Shown here piece after piece: positions 1-10,000 of a DNA stretch of 64,000 nt (position 1 is the first letter of the stretch; each line of letters starts with the position of its first letter). Position numbers and translations under genes: made by a program. This stretch comes from Hyperoodon ampullatus (Eukaryota; Chordata; Mammalia; Artiodactyla; Ziphiidae), in the NCBI GenBank assembly GCA_949752795.1, contig OX457070.1:28544588-28608587 (forward strand). Direction: 5' to 3'. The notes beneath the pieces were generated by a model that was given only the letters and a program-made list of their open reading frames with translations, was not told the origin of the DNA and did not search any database.

Positions 1-349
1 GCATTGGGGTTTTGGATAAAAAACATTATTTGCAAGTAATGATAACTGCAACTGTACTTTTCTGGAATTTATACCTTATTTCTTTTTCTTTTGTTACTGT
101 ATTGGTAAGACCTCCAGAAAAATGTTAACTAGTAGTAGTGATGGCTGGCATGCTTGTGTTGTTCCTGACATTAACATGACTATTTCCAGTTTTACACTGA
201 GTTGTTTGTTGTTGATTTCTGATAATTACCTTTCATAAAGTGAAGGAAATTTCCTTTAATTCCAAATAACCAGTGGTTATCTAAATTAAGGATGGATACT
301 GAATTTTGTCAAATGGGTTTTCAGCATATACCAAAATATTAATTAAAAT

Positions 350-516
350 CTTATCCTTTTGGGAATTCCCTGGCAGTCAAGTGGTTAGGACTCTGTGCTT
401 CCACTGCAGGGGGCACGGCTCTGATCCCTGGTCTGGGAACTAAGATCCCGCATGCTGTGCAGTGCGGCCAAAATAAATAAGTAAATAAGTAAACCATTAA
501 AAAAACTTATCCTTTT
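350..516 (+). mobile_element. Short CHR-type SINE with target-site duplication
   Basis: A tRNA-derived SINE starts at 361 with the gaattccctggcag head. It carries a box-B-like region and ends in an (AAATAAGT)n tail near 500. The 11-bp duplication cttatcctttt flanks it at 350-360 and 506-516, so the insertion is intact. This is the short form of the family, without the long central extension seen at 5081. Confidence 0.85.
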
Positions 517-1026
517 ATATGTTAGTATAATAAATTACATTAGTAATTTCCTAATGATCAATTATCTTTGCAGTTTTTGAATAGAAACCTGATTGGTTAT
601 AGTATTAATTTAATATATTGCTAGATTTGATTTCCTGATAGTTGATTCCTTGGTATTTTGCAGCTATAGCAATCTAGATATATAGAGAGATGGGTTTATT
701 GTTTTATTTGCATGCATTTTTTTCTTTTAGAGTTTTCCTAGCTTACACAAAGAAAAGTAGAAGCCAGTATTAAATAATATGTCCCACTTTCTTAGAATTA
801 ACTGAGAGTTTCCTTGTGACCTAGTGTATCTTCAATTTTTATAAATGTTCCATAGGCATATTTGTTAGACTAGACTTGTAATTTTCATTATTCAGATAGT
901 CTATATCCTCATTTATGTTCTGTCTACTCAGCCTACAAATTTCTCTAAGTGGGTTTTAACTCTCCCATGTTTAACATTTATCTATGGTTATCCACATTTA
1001 TCTATGCTTTGCCACATTCTCAGATT
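517..1026. other. AT-rich intergenic DNA, nothing recognised
   Basis: AT-rich sequence without a credible reading frame or a repeat family that I recognise. The same is true of positions 1-349. Confidence 0.5.
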
Positions 1027-1350
1027 TCTAATAGCTTTTTTTCTTTTAATTAATTAATTTATTTTATGGCTGCGTTGGGTCTTCATTGCTGCACGGGCTT
1101 TCTCTAGTTGCGGCGAGCAGGGGCTACTCTTCACTGTGGTGCGCGGGCTCCTTCTCATTGTGGTGACTTCTCTTGTTGCAGAGCACCGGCTCTAGGTGTG
1201 CACACATGCTCGGTAGTTGTGACGCACGGGCTTAGTTGCTCCGCGGCATGTGGGATCTTCCCAGACCAGGGCTCGAACCCATGTCCCCTGCATTGACAGT
1301 TGGATTCTTTACCACTGTGCTACCAGGGAAGCTGCCCTCTAATAGCTTTT
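1027..1350 (-). mobile_element. CHR-1-like long SINE, antisense
   Basis: Read on the minus strand, this is the long SINE form: tttccctggtag-type head near 1335, tRNA-like part, central 'gagcaactaagcccgtgcg' type region and an (AAATT)n tail at 1040-1065. The direct repeat tctaatagctttt flanks it at 1027-1039 and 1338-1350. Confidence 0.88.
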
Positions 1351-1399
1351 GATTTAGGTATTTCAGTGTTACTTTGTTTAATGTCTAAAAAGTTCATAA

Positions 1400-1540
1400 C
1401 CATTGGGATGTCCCTGGTGGTCCAGTGATTAAGACTCCACACTCCCAATGCAGGGGGCATGGGTTCGATTACAGGTTGGGGAACTAAGGTCCCACATGCC
1501 GCATGGCTTGGTCAAAAAAAAAAAAAATCGCAACCATTAC
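1400..1540 (+). mobile_element. Short CHR-type SINE
   Basis: The head ggatgtccctggtggtcc starts near 1406, followed by a tRNA-like body and an A13 tail at 1514-1527. Imperfect flanking repeats (cataaccatt / cgcaaccatt) suggest an older insertion than the CHR-2 copies. Confidence 0.8.
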
Positions 1541-1574
1541 ATATACTTGAAGAATTTTACTTTTTATCCATATT

Positions 1575-1990
1575 CATTCAATCAAGGATTATTTATTGTG
1601 CTTCCACTATGTACCAAACACTCTTCTAGGTTTTGGGGATTCAACAGCGAACCAAACAGATTAAAAATTCCAGCCTTCAGGGCTTCCCTGGTGGCGCAGT
1701 TGTTGAGAGTCTGCCGGCCGATGCAGGGGACTCGGGTTCGTGCCCCGTCCGGGAAGATCCCACATGCCACGGAGCGGCTGGGCCTGTGAGCCATGGCCGC
1801 TGAGCCTGCGCGTCCGGAGCCTGTGCTCCGCAACGGGAGAGGCCACAACAGTGAGAGGCCCGCGAACCGCAAAAAAAAAAAAAAAAAAAAAATTCCAGCC
1901 TTCATGAAGCCGGCATTCCAGTAGGGAAGAGAGGTGGTTAGGACATCTGCCCCTTTCTCAGAGCCACAGGAAGGAGTCCTGTGGTGCTTG
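1575..1990 (-). repeat. LINE-2 3' end fragment (antisense) split by a SINE
   Basis: On the minus strand this resembles the L2 3' end: the complement of the 'ttgaatgaatga' end lies at 1575-1590 and the body at 1600-1680, resuming after 1904. The CHR-2 SINE at 1680-1890 interrupts it. The downstream limit is uncertain. Confidence 0.6.
1663..1904 (+). mobile_element. CHR-2-like SINE in L2, with TSD
   Basis: A full-length CHR-2-type SINE (1680-1890) has the standard head, GC-rich tRNA-like part, the 'gagaggccacaacagtgaga' segment and an A20 tail. The duplicated target attccagccttca is present at 1667-1679 and 1892-1904, which defines the insertion exactly. Confidence 0.93.
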
Positions 1991-3490
1991 AAACCTGGGG
2001 CTGGGGACCTTCTGGAGTAGCAGCTGTTCACCCAGCCCTCCATGGTCTGTGGTCTAGAGCTAACAGAACAGGAACAGGTAAACCTGAAGGACTCTCTCCT
2101 GCTCACACTCCAGGGTCAATTCTCATGGCCGGGCTGGCCCTTTCTCTCCTCTAGAGGAGGTTCTGAAAGCTGCAGTCTCCTCAGGAAAGAGAAAGGCAGA
2201 GGAATTAAGTTCTCTGCAGATGGAGCAGAGACAATCTGGGGAGGCAGAGTGAATCCGCAGTTGTCCTGGGGGAAGCAGTCAGCTTGTCACCTTGCCCCCT
2301 CTGCCTCCACTCAGATTGCATTGGTGGCAACAGCAGGCTGTGACAATTTCCGCCACCTGGGGTGTGCCCACAGCCTTGTCTCCCAGGGCCATGGTTTCCA
2401 GTCTTCCTCAGTAGCAGGACCCAACCTGATGAGGCTGGGGTCTGTCTACACATTGTGATTTAGAGGATAGCCGGAATCTGGCACAGGGAGGGGAAGGCAT
2501 AGCCCTTTTGGCCGTCATGAAATGACCTTCGAGGCCTAGTTTTCTAGAATGATTTCTCAGTCAGGAGGGAGAACACATTCTGGAGGAAGATGGCACAGCA
2601 TCTTGAGGATGGAGGTCACTAGTTTAGAGGAAAAGGTCCGCCTACTTATTATAGTTGTAAATGCCAAGTGTCCTCTACCAGCTAATGTCTCAGCCCTCCA
2701 TGCTCCAGAACTCTTACAACACTTGCTCCCATATGCCCAGATTTGGGCCTGGGCCTTGGCCAGGCCCCCCCGTAAGCCTACACCATGCCTACTAGGAAGA
2801 CCCTCTCTCTTTGTATTTTCTCACTTAGAAGGGCCAGTTATAAATGGCTGTACCTCAATCTGCTACTAGCAATTCCTGCAGCTCAAAGCCAAACACCCCC
2901 AAGGACCCGCACTGCCAATGAAAGCTCCAGGCCCCAGTTAGAGTCACAGAAGAGTGAGGAGTTCTGGGCTGCTTTTTGGGGGGTGGTGGTGGTGATTTAG
3001 GATAGAACAAGGGGCTGCCAGCTGGGCCTCAAGAAGGCTTCTTCCTGCAGGACAAGGGCCCACGCAGCAGGGTATCCGCAGCACAGCTGTGCCCCTCAGA
3101 CCCTCTTACCCTCCCCCAAAGCAGCCTGGACCCCACTTCCTCTTGAACTTCCCAGAGCCCTGCTTTTGTTGCAATCTTAACCTTCTTCGATCTGACAAGA
3201 ACTTCCCAGTCTCAGCTGTATAGATCCCAGGGCCAGGAATCTAGGCCCTCTTCAAGGTGGCTCCACTGAGCCTCTCATGGCCTCCTCGCTGCAGGGTCAC
3301 TGGAACCGAGCCCTGGGCCTCAGTGCCCCTCAACCTGCTCTGACTGCAGTTCCTGCACTGTTGCTCAGAACATCCCTCTGTCTGGGTCACTTAGGATTTG
3401 TCTGTGTAATAGCCAAGTTTCTGGACATTCCATCTGGTTCATAAATCATCATTGCTATTCTCACCATCACTTCCAATGGGGTGGGAGTTA
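1991..3490. other. Intergenic DNA without recognised gene
   Basis: Mixed-composition sequence. Several reading frames of 60-138 codons exist on both strands, but none shows a recognisable domain, codon bias or splice context. I treat them as chance frames. Confidence 0.5.
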
Positions 3491-3499
3491 CACGAGGCA

Positions 3500-3720
3500 A
3501 GAGAGGTTCGTGGTTGTGGAGCCAGGCTCTGTGGCCAGACTCTCTGGGTCCAGTCCCAGCTTTGCCCCTTTCTAGCTGCGGAAGCCGGTTACCTGACTTT
3601 TGTGTCTCAATTTCTTCTTCTGTGAGTAAATGAGAGTCACTCACTCTGGAGGCTGTTGTGTGAATTTAGAAAATTAGCACACATGATGAGCTTGTAATAG
3701 TGCATGGCACCCAGATCCCA
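3500..3720 (+). repeat. MIR SINE remnant
   Basis: Sense-strand MIR landmarks appear in order: 'ggagccaggctctg', a 'gctgcggaagccggttacct' degenerate core, 'ctcaatttcttcttctgtga', and 'gcatggcaccca' near 3705. Confidence 0.7.
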
Positions 3721-4377
3721 CTGTATAAGCCTTAGCTGTTATTGTTACGCCAATAGCCTGATGGACTCCTCTCTACAACTTGGAGGAAGCTCCTATTATA
3801 ATCTCTGCTTTATAGACGGCAAGGTGAGGTCTAGAGTTTGGATGACTCACTCAAAAGTCCTAGGAACCCCTGTGCTGCAGAAGCTCTTCCCCTCTGACCC
3901 ACGATGAACCCCTGGGCCCTGCTTAAGTCTCAGCTCTTCTGTGTGACCCCACAGGCCCTAAGCTTCCATCCACCCCTTTGCGAGGCTGCCAGGCACCTTT
4001 GGCATCTTGTCAGAGCTCCAGGCTATGGCTGTGGCCTTAGCCCAGCAGCACAAATGAGAAGGGCACGAGTTGAGGGTCCCTGTGGGGAAATGACCTTAAA
4101 GCAGCTTCCTGGGGACACAGCCTGTGGGTCTGTTCCTCTTCTCTGCTGTTGGTGGAAAAGCACTTCTGACCCACTGTTACCTCTGCTGAAGATGTGGCCA
4201 AGAAGTTAACCCCAGCTCATGTCCAGGGGGTGGAGGGGGAGCTCAAGGGAGGTGAGGTGTGGGATACAGTGAGCAGGACCTTGGGAGAGGAGCAGGGCCC
4301 GGGTGCTGGGGCACCAGGCTAACCGGAGGCACAGGGCTGGGCCCAGAGCCCTTGGGATGGGGGCCACTCAGACCTTG

Positions 4378-4545
4378 AGGAAATAGGACTGCCACGGAGA
4401 TGGCAAACCTGAGCTCTAGGCTCAGCTCTGCCACTGACCAGCAGCATGACCTTGGTTGGCTAGGTACTCAACTTCTCTGGCATTAATTTTCCCACTTGTA
4501 CATCGGAGTAAAGTCTAAGTCCCAAGAATATGGTGAGATAGAATA
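4378..4545 (+). repeat. MIR SINE remnant
   Basis: MIR-like core with 'gctctgccactgaccagcag', 'catgaccttggttggctagg' and 'ttcccacttgtacatc' in the correct order. It is diverged. Confidence 0.62.
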
Positions 4546-5067
4546 ATATATAGTATGTAATAAATAATATGTAATAATAATAATACACATTTATGGGAAA
4601 ATGAGTACTAATATGAAATTGCCAAATTGATTTGGATAGGCATTCTGGGCAATGCTAACATGTCCCTTTATAGTTGTTGATTCTTTTAAAATGTCATTCT
4701 TTGCCTTCTCTTACTGAAGCTGGTTTTCACCGCTCTCTCATGTCTTGACTGAGCTAAGGAGATTAAGGGAACTGTGTCTGAGCCACGATCTGGCTGGTGT
4801 GGTAGAGGCTTCCAAGCACCCAGGACGGGTGTTCCCATCAGCAGGAGGGGGTGTTCTTCTCAGCTGGGTCCCAGGGTAATGAATAGGCAAAGACCGATGA
4901 GGTGAACCTGCTGGGGCAATTTCTCTGTCTCGGGGTGGAAGATAATGTGGACCATCTCCCTGTCCTCACTCCCTTCTCCAGGGTGCCTTTCTGCATGGCA
5001 GAGGTAGGAAGGCCAAAGCTCCTTTTCCCAGAACCCCCTGTACCCATGGCTCTGGATGCCAGTTAAG

Positions 5068-5441
5068 ATGATTTAGTTAGGGCTTCCCTGGTGGCTCAGT
5101 GGTTAAGCATCTGCCTGCTTGCAGGGGACACAGGTTTGAGCCCTGGTCCGGGGAGATCCCACATGCCGCGGAGCAACTAAGCCCGTGCGCCACAATTACT
5201 GAGCCTGCGCTCTAGAGTCAGCGAGCCCAATACTGAGCCCGTGTGCCACAACTACTGAAGGCTGCGGGCCTAGAGCCTGTGCTCCGCAACAAGAGAAGCC
5301 ACCGCAATGAGAAGCCCGCGCACCACAACAAAGAGTAGCCCCTGCTTGCTGCAACCAGAGAAAAGCCCATGCGCAGCAACGAAGACCCAGCGCAGCCAAA
5401 AATAAATAAATAAATTTATTAAAATAATATGATTTAGTTAG
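5068..5441 (+). mobile_element. CHR-1-like long SINE with TSD
   Basis: Full long-form SINE from 5081 to about 5428. It has the head, tRNA-like part, two to three repeats of the 'ctgagcccgtgtgccacaac' unit, 'gagaagcccgcgcaccacaa' and an (AAATA)n tail. The 13-bp duplication atgatttagttag lies at 5068-5080 and 5429-5441. Confidence 0.92.
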
Positions 5442-6017
5442 AAACATGCGTGTGAGATGACCAGCGTGGAAGTGAGGCAGAGCGCCCCTCCCTGTCCTAC
5501 CACCTGTTTCCTGGAGACATGCCAGGGCGTGGGAAATTGGGGTTTCTCTGCAGCAGTCTCCCGGGCTCCTCCCCCAGCTTCGGAGGCTGGAGTGGTAGCT
5601 GCAGGGGCAGGGGCTCCCTGCTGCCTGGCTGCTGCTTTGGTGTTGTGTCCTTGGACTCAGAGCCCCTCCTGCTTCTCCCGCCCTCCCACTGATTGTGTAA
5701 GCACCTTTATAAATCCCTGAATTAAACCCCTTGGCATCTGCTTGGAATACCCAGAAGAGTTTCTGACCCTAGAAGAGTTTTCTGGACCTTGACTGGTGCA
5801 AGTGGCCTGAGGACTTTGCTGCTGTGAAGGTGATCCCTGCCGGACACCAGCCACGGCAGAAGCCTCAAACGGGAGAGCTCCATTTTGGGAAATGACACCC
5901 AGGATCGATGATGAAGGAGCAATGATTTGGAAGGAATCTAAGTCCTTGAGTGACCATGAGGGGCAGAGATGCACTACTGACCTCCATGTTTCACACTGTT
6001 AGAGGCGAGAGAAATAA

Positions 6018-6185
6018 ACTTTTTTTTTTTTTTTTGCGGTACGCGGGCCTCTCACTGCTGTGGCCTCTCCCGTTGCGGAGCACAGGCTCCGGACGCACAG
6101 GCTCAGCGGCCATGGCTCACGGGCCCAGCCGCTCCACGGCATGTGGGATCTTCCCAGACCGGGGCACGAACCCGCGTCCCCTGCC
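6018..6185 (-). mobile_element. CHR-2-like SINE, 5'-truncated, upstream of FIGLA
   Basis: Antisense copy beginning with a T17 run (complement of its A tail). It ends at 6185 inside the tRNA-like part, so the first 60 or so bases of the element are missing. No clear target duplication is seen. It lies about 0.7 kb upstream of the FIGLA start codon. Confidence 0.85.
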
Positions 6186-6519
6186 AAGAGGACATGAGGA
6201 AACACTGGACAGACCCAGGTTGAGGGACATCCTCCACACTGAAAGGCTTCTACTCTGTGAAACTGTCAAAGCCATGAAGACAGGACAAGACTAAGGAAAC
6301 GCTTTAGAAAAAGAAAAACGAAAACAGGAATACACATAGAGAGAAAGGTAGTGGTGGAGCACATGCGAAAAAAGTTAAGTGGGAAATCTAGGTGAAGGGG
6401 ACATAGGACCTTTTTGTTTCTGCTCTTGCAACTTTTATTTCAAAATGAAATTGAAAAACGTTTTGTATGTATCCATCAATTTTTTTCTGGTAAACGTATA
6501 CGTTCGTATGTATATTTGC

Positions 6520-6861
6520 CTACACGTGTGTACACATGTCCAGACGCTCAGGTCCCAACTCAGATTGGTTGAGTCAGAATGTGGGGGACTGGTACCCGAG
6601 CAGGTGGATTTTTTAAAACTCCCCAGGTGACTCCAGTGTGCAGCCGATTTGCGAGCCAGCGCTGTAATCCAGGCTTCACGGAAATCACCTGTGGGGCTTG
6701 TTGAACCGAGCGTCCCGGAGCGGTTTCCCCAGAGCGGGCGGGGCAGGTACGCAGGCGCGCAGGGGGATGGGGGCAGGTGGCTGGGCCGCCGCCGATCCCG
6801 ACCCCGCGTGGCCCCAGGTGCCCGCGAGGGAAGGCCCAGCCTCCCGCCCTCGCGCGCCGCC
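6520..6861 (+). promoter_or_regulatory. FIGLA: Probable FIGLA 5' region with E-box cluster
   Basis: Seven CANNTG sites occur within about 300 bp: CACGTG at 6523, CACATG at 6533, CAGGTG at 6601, 6624, 6774 and 6815, and CACCTG at 6686. The last 200 bp are CG-rich and run into the start codon. A weak TATA-like ttttttaaaa lies at 6609-6618. The transcription start cannot be placed from sequence alone. FIGLA-family bHLH heterodimers bind E-boxes in zona pellucida promoters, so self-regulation is possible but only inferred. Confidence 0.5.
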
Positions 6862-7062
6862 ATGGACGCCACGCCAGCGCTCCTGAGGGCCCCACCCGCC
6901 GAGGTGCTGGACGACGTGCTGCGGGAGCAGTTCGGGCCGTTGCCCCAGTTGGCCGCCGTCTGCCGCCTCAAGCGGCTGCCGTCGGGCGGCTACTCGTCCA
7001 CGGAGGACCTGCAGTTGGTGCTGGAGCGGCGGCGCGTGGCCAACGCTAAGGAGCGCGAGCGG
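6862..7062 (+). CDS. FIGLA: FIGLA exon 1 (coding part)
   Basis: The start codon sits in a good Kozak context (gccgccATGG). The exon encodes residues 1-67: N-terminal region plus the basic DNA-binding segment up to KERER. It ends in CGG followed by donor gtgagc at 7063, phase 0. Base composition is strongly CG-rich, as expected for a CpG-island first exon. An upstream in-frame ATG at 6649 exists, but the sequence between them does not resemble FIGLA. Confidence 0.95.
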
Positions 7063-10000
7063 GTGAGCGCCGGCCCCGCGAGGTCCCTGCCCCGGGACCC
7101 GGCCGCCTTCTTCCCGGCTCCCCCCAGACCCGCCACCCATTTCGGACACCTTCGGGGGCCCGGGGCGCCCACTCCCCGCCCGGGGGCCCGGGGCGACTTC
7201 GGCCCCCCGAGGGCCGCTCGTGTTCGCCTCCACCCGCGCGGGGATGGCGCCTCACCTGCGACCCACCTGGACCGGTGCAGGAAGCGGGGGCCCCTGACCA
7301 CTTCAGAAACGTCTCCCCCTGGCAGGCGCTTTGAACCCTCAGAGGCGGCAGTGCGCTTACGTCTCGCTACCTCCTGAGCTGGGTGGGTGCTTGGGATCCT
7401 CGTTTGCCAGCGCTCTGCCTCCAAGCACAAATAGGGCGAGGCACAGGGAGCCTAATGGAAGTTATCCTTTTCCTTACTTTAAACAAAGAATTTAAACAAA
7501 GCCTGGGTGTGCACCCAGACTCCCACTCAACCCTCTGGGGGAAAAGTGGGTCTTTCCCACTCTGGCGGGTACGCGGTTAATCACCCGCGGGGATGGTCCC
7601 TCGGGCGGAGTCGGAGCGCCATCTACTGGTAGCTTTTAGTATTTCTAACTAAACTCAGGCCCCAAACTTGTGAGATTCCGTCTCCTTTCCGCCCTTTGCA
7701 GTCTTTGGGTTGGGCTGCTGCAGAGGCTACCGAGGGAGGGAAGGGCGAGCGCTGGAAGAGGGTGCGCGCACATTCCGGCCTGGGACTTGAGGAGGAAGTT
7801 CTGCTGGGGGCTGTTCCTGCACACTCCTGGGCCCTTTAGAAACGTAGCCCCAGTCAATCAACTCGGAGCTTTGTTTGGGTACGGGTGTGAGGAGAAAGGA
7901 CCAAGCAGGTGTAGAAGACTTAAGGGAAAGTTGGGAGCCCTTTATGATAACCCTGTGATCTGATGTGTTGATGTGGCTCTCAAACGAGATTCTGATCCAA
8001 TATTTTGCATTTTAAGTTGGGCTTTCCCCACCAGGAAGGAATTGCTTTCTGCAGAGAATGGGTCCTGGTGTTACCCACTATTTTAAAACTAATGACCCTA
8101 GTCTTCTTTATAATGATGAAATTAGTACACCTGGAAGACAGAGAAATGACTAAATAGGGAACAGAAACACTCACAATGCAAATATAACTACCATGAACTA
8201 TCATTCTTGTGTATATCCTCCTAGTCTTTTTTCTACTTATATTTGTGCGTATTCATAATCTTACAAAATTGCGATGATTTAGTACATATCTTTGTATTTT
8301 TTTCACTTAACGTTATCAAAAGCATTTCCTCATATTCTAAGCAGAGCAGCTTTTGACTGCATAGTCCAACATATAAATGGACCGTTACTTATTCAGTCTC
8401 CTAGTGTTGGGCATATATGCTTTTTTGCAGCTTTTTACTGGTACGTAGATCTATGCCCATGTCTGATAATTGCTTTAGAGCAAAACAGTAGAAGTGGAAT
8501 TACTGGGATATAAACAATCTTGTGACTTTTGATACAAGTTGCCCAATTGCTTTCTAGAAAAGTTTATTAATTTTTATCCCCTTTTGCAGGCTATAGGACT
8601 GTTCCCTTTTTCTATCACCAATGCTGGGTATGATAATCAAAACAAAAATGTTACCAGCTTGGTACATGAAAAATGGTATCTAATTTCTGTTTTAATTTGT
8701 AGTTATTTGATTATTAAAGTTTAATATTTTCATAAGTTTATTGAAACTTATGACCAATAAACTTATGAAATACATTCACTGTATTCTGCTGTGAATGGGC
8801 TGACTATGTCCTTTGCCCACTTTGATGTGGGGTAGGAGGGAGCTCTCAATATAAGTGAGTGAGTATATTGGCTTCATGGTGTAGTGGGAGCCGGTTCTTC
8901 GGTTTTTTGAGGGTCTGTGTCCTCCGGGGGGGGGTGATCATCAGAATTCTAGGCCTTCAGAGCCAAGGAATTAGATGCTGGAGATGAAGGAAAAAAGGCT
9001 CTTCATTCTACTTTTCAAGTCTTGCCAATGTGCAGACTCTCTGGACTCTATATCATCAACTCCGCTGGGAAAGAGGTTGAAGAGTTGCTGGCACAGTACT
9101 TGAATAGACGAGTGTTTGTATAGTTTATTCATTATCGTTAGTACAACTTATTGAAGACTTTCTGTGTGCCAGGAGGAAGTGTTTGGTGTGTAATTATGTC
9201 ACTTAATCACCACAAAAAAAGCTACACCACGACAAGGGGAGTATTTTCCACTTTGCAGGTAAACAGACCAAGGCTTGGCGATATGAGGTATCCTACACAG
9301 TTTTGTAAAGCTAAATGGTAGAGTTGGGTTTTAAATCTTGATGTACTGACTCAGAGCTTTTAACCACTACCCAGCCCGCCTCTACCTTGCAGTGGGGATG
9401 CTCTCAGAGGAAGAGAAGGAGGTCAGTGTGGACCTAGACACGCCTCCCAGCCCATCCATCCCTGCTGCCAGGTTCATGCCACTCCCTCTCCCCTTGCCAG
9501 GAAGTGTACTGCCAGTGGAGCAGTGGCTCTTCGGCACGTGCCTGCCTAGATTCCCCACCCAGACAAGAGAGCTGTGGAAACGAGCCCTCACAACCGCCTT
9601 CCGTGGTTTGGGGAGATGCCTTACAAGTTAGCTTCCTGTGTGTCACTGTGCCTTTTTGCTTTCCAGATAAAAAATCTCAACCGTGGTTTTGCCAAACTGA
9701 AGACGCTGGTGCCATTTCTTCCCCAAAGCAGGAAGCCTAGCAAAGTTGATATCCTCAAAGGTGCAACTGAATACATACAAGTTCTCAGTGATGTTTTGGA
9801 AGGAGCCAAAGACTCTGAGGTAAAGGTTTAAGAAGTTAGAACAATGATACCCACCATTTATTGAGCCCTTTCTAGGTGCCAGGCAATTTATGTGTCCGTT
9901 CTAGTTAGTTTATACAGTCCTTTGACCTATTTATGATCCTGGTTTTACTGAAGAAGAAGCCAAAATACAGGTAAAGTCCACACAGCTAAGAACTGGAGTC

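Larger units (their letters stand above)
7063..9666 (+). other. FIGLA: FIGLA intron 1
   Basis: Intron of 2.6 kb with donor gtgagc and acceptor ttttgctttccag. It holds the rest of the CpG-rich segment (to about 7400), an antisense L1M fragment (about 8180-8700), a 16-bp inverted repeat at 8728-8770, a G9 run near 8930 and a MIR (9125-9375). Confidence 0.85.

Noticed and set aside
1582..2106. 174-codon minus-strand frame
   Set aside because: It runs through the complement of a CHR-2 SINE and its poly(A) tail. Repeated FFFFF and PSRS-type strings occur at every such SINE in the window.
6649..7377. Long plus-strand frame of 242 codons overlapping FIGLA exon 1
   Set aside because: Only the part 6862-7062 matches FIGLA. 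The rest is chance openness in CG-rich 5' and intronic sequence, and a perfect donor lies at 7063.
6435..7430. Several long minus-strand frames (111-182 codons) opposite FIGLA exon 1
   Set aside because: They are shadows of a CG-rich region with few stop codons. They are rich in Arg, Gly and Pro and have no domain.
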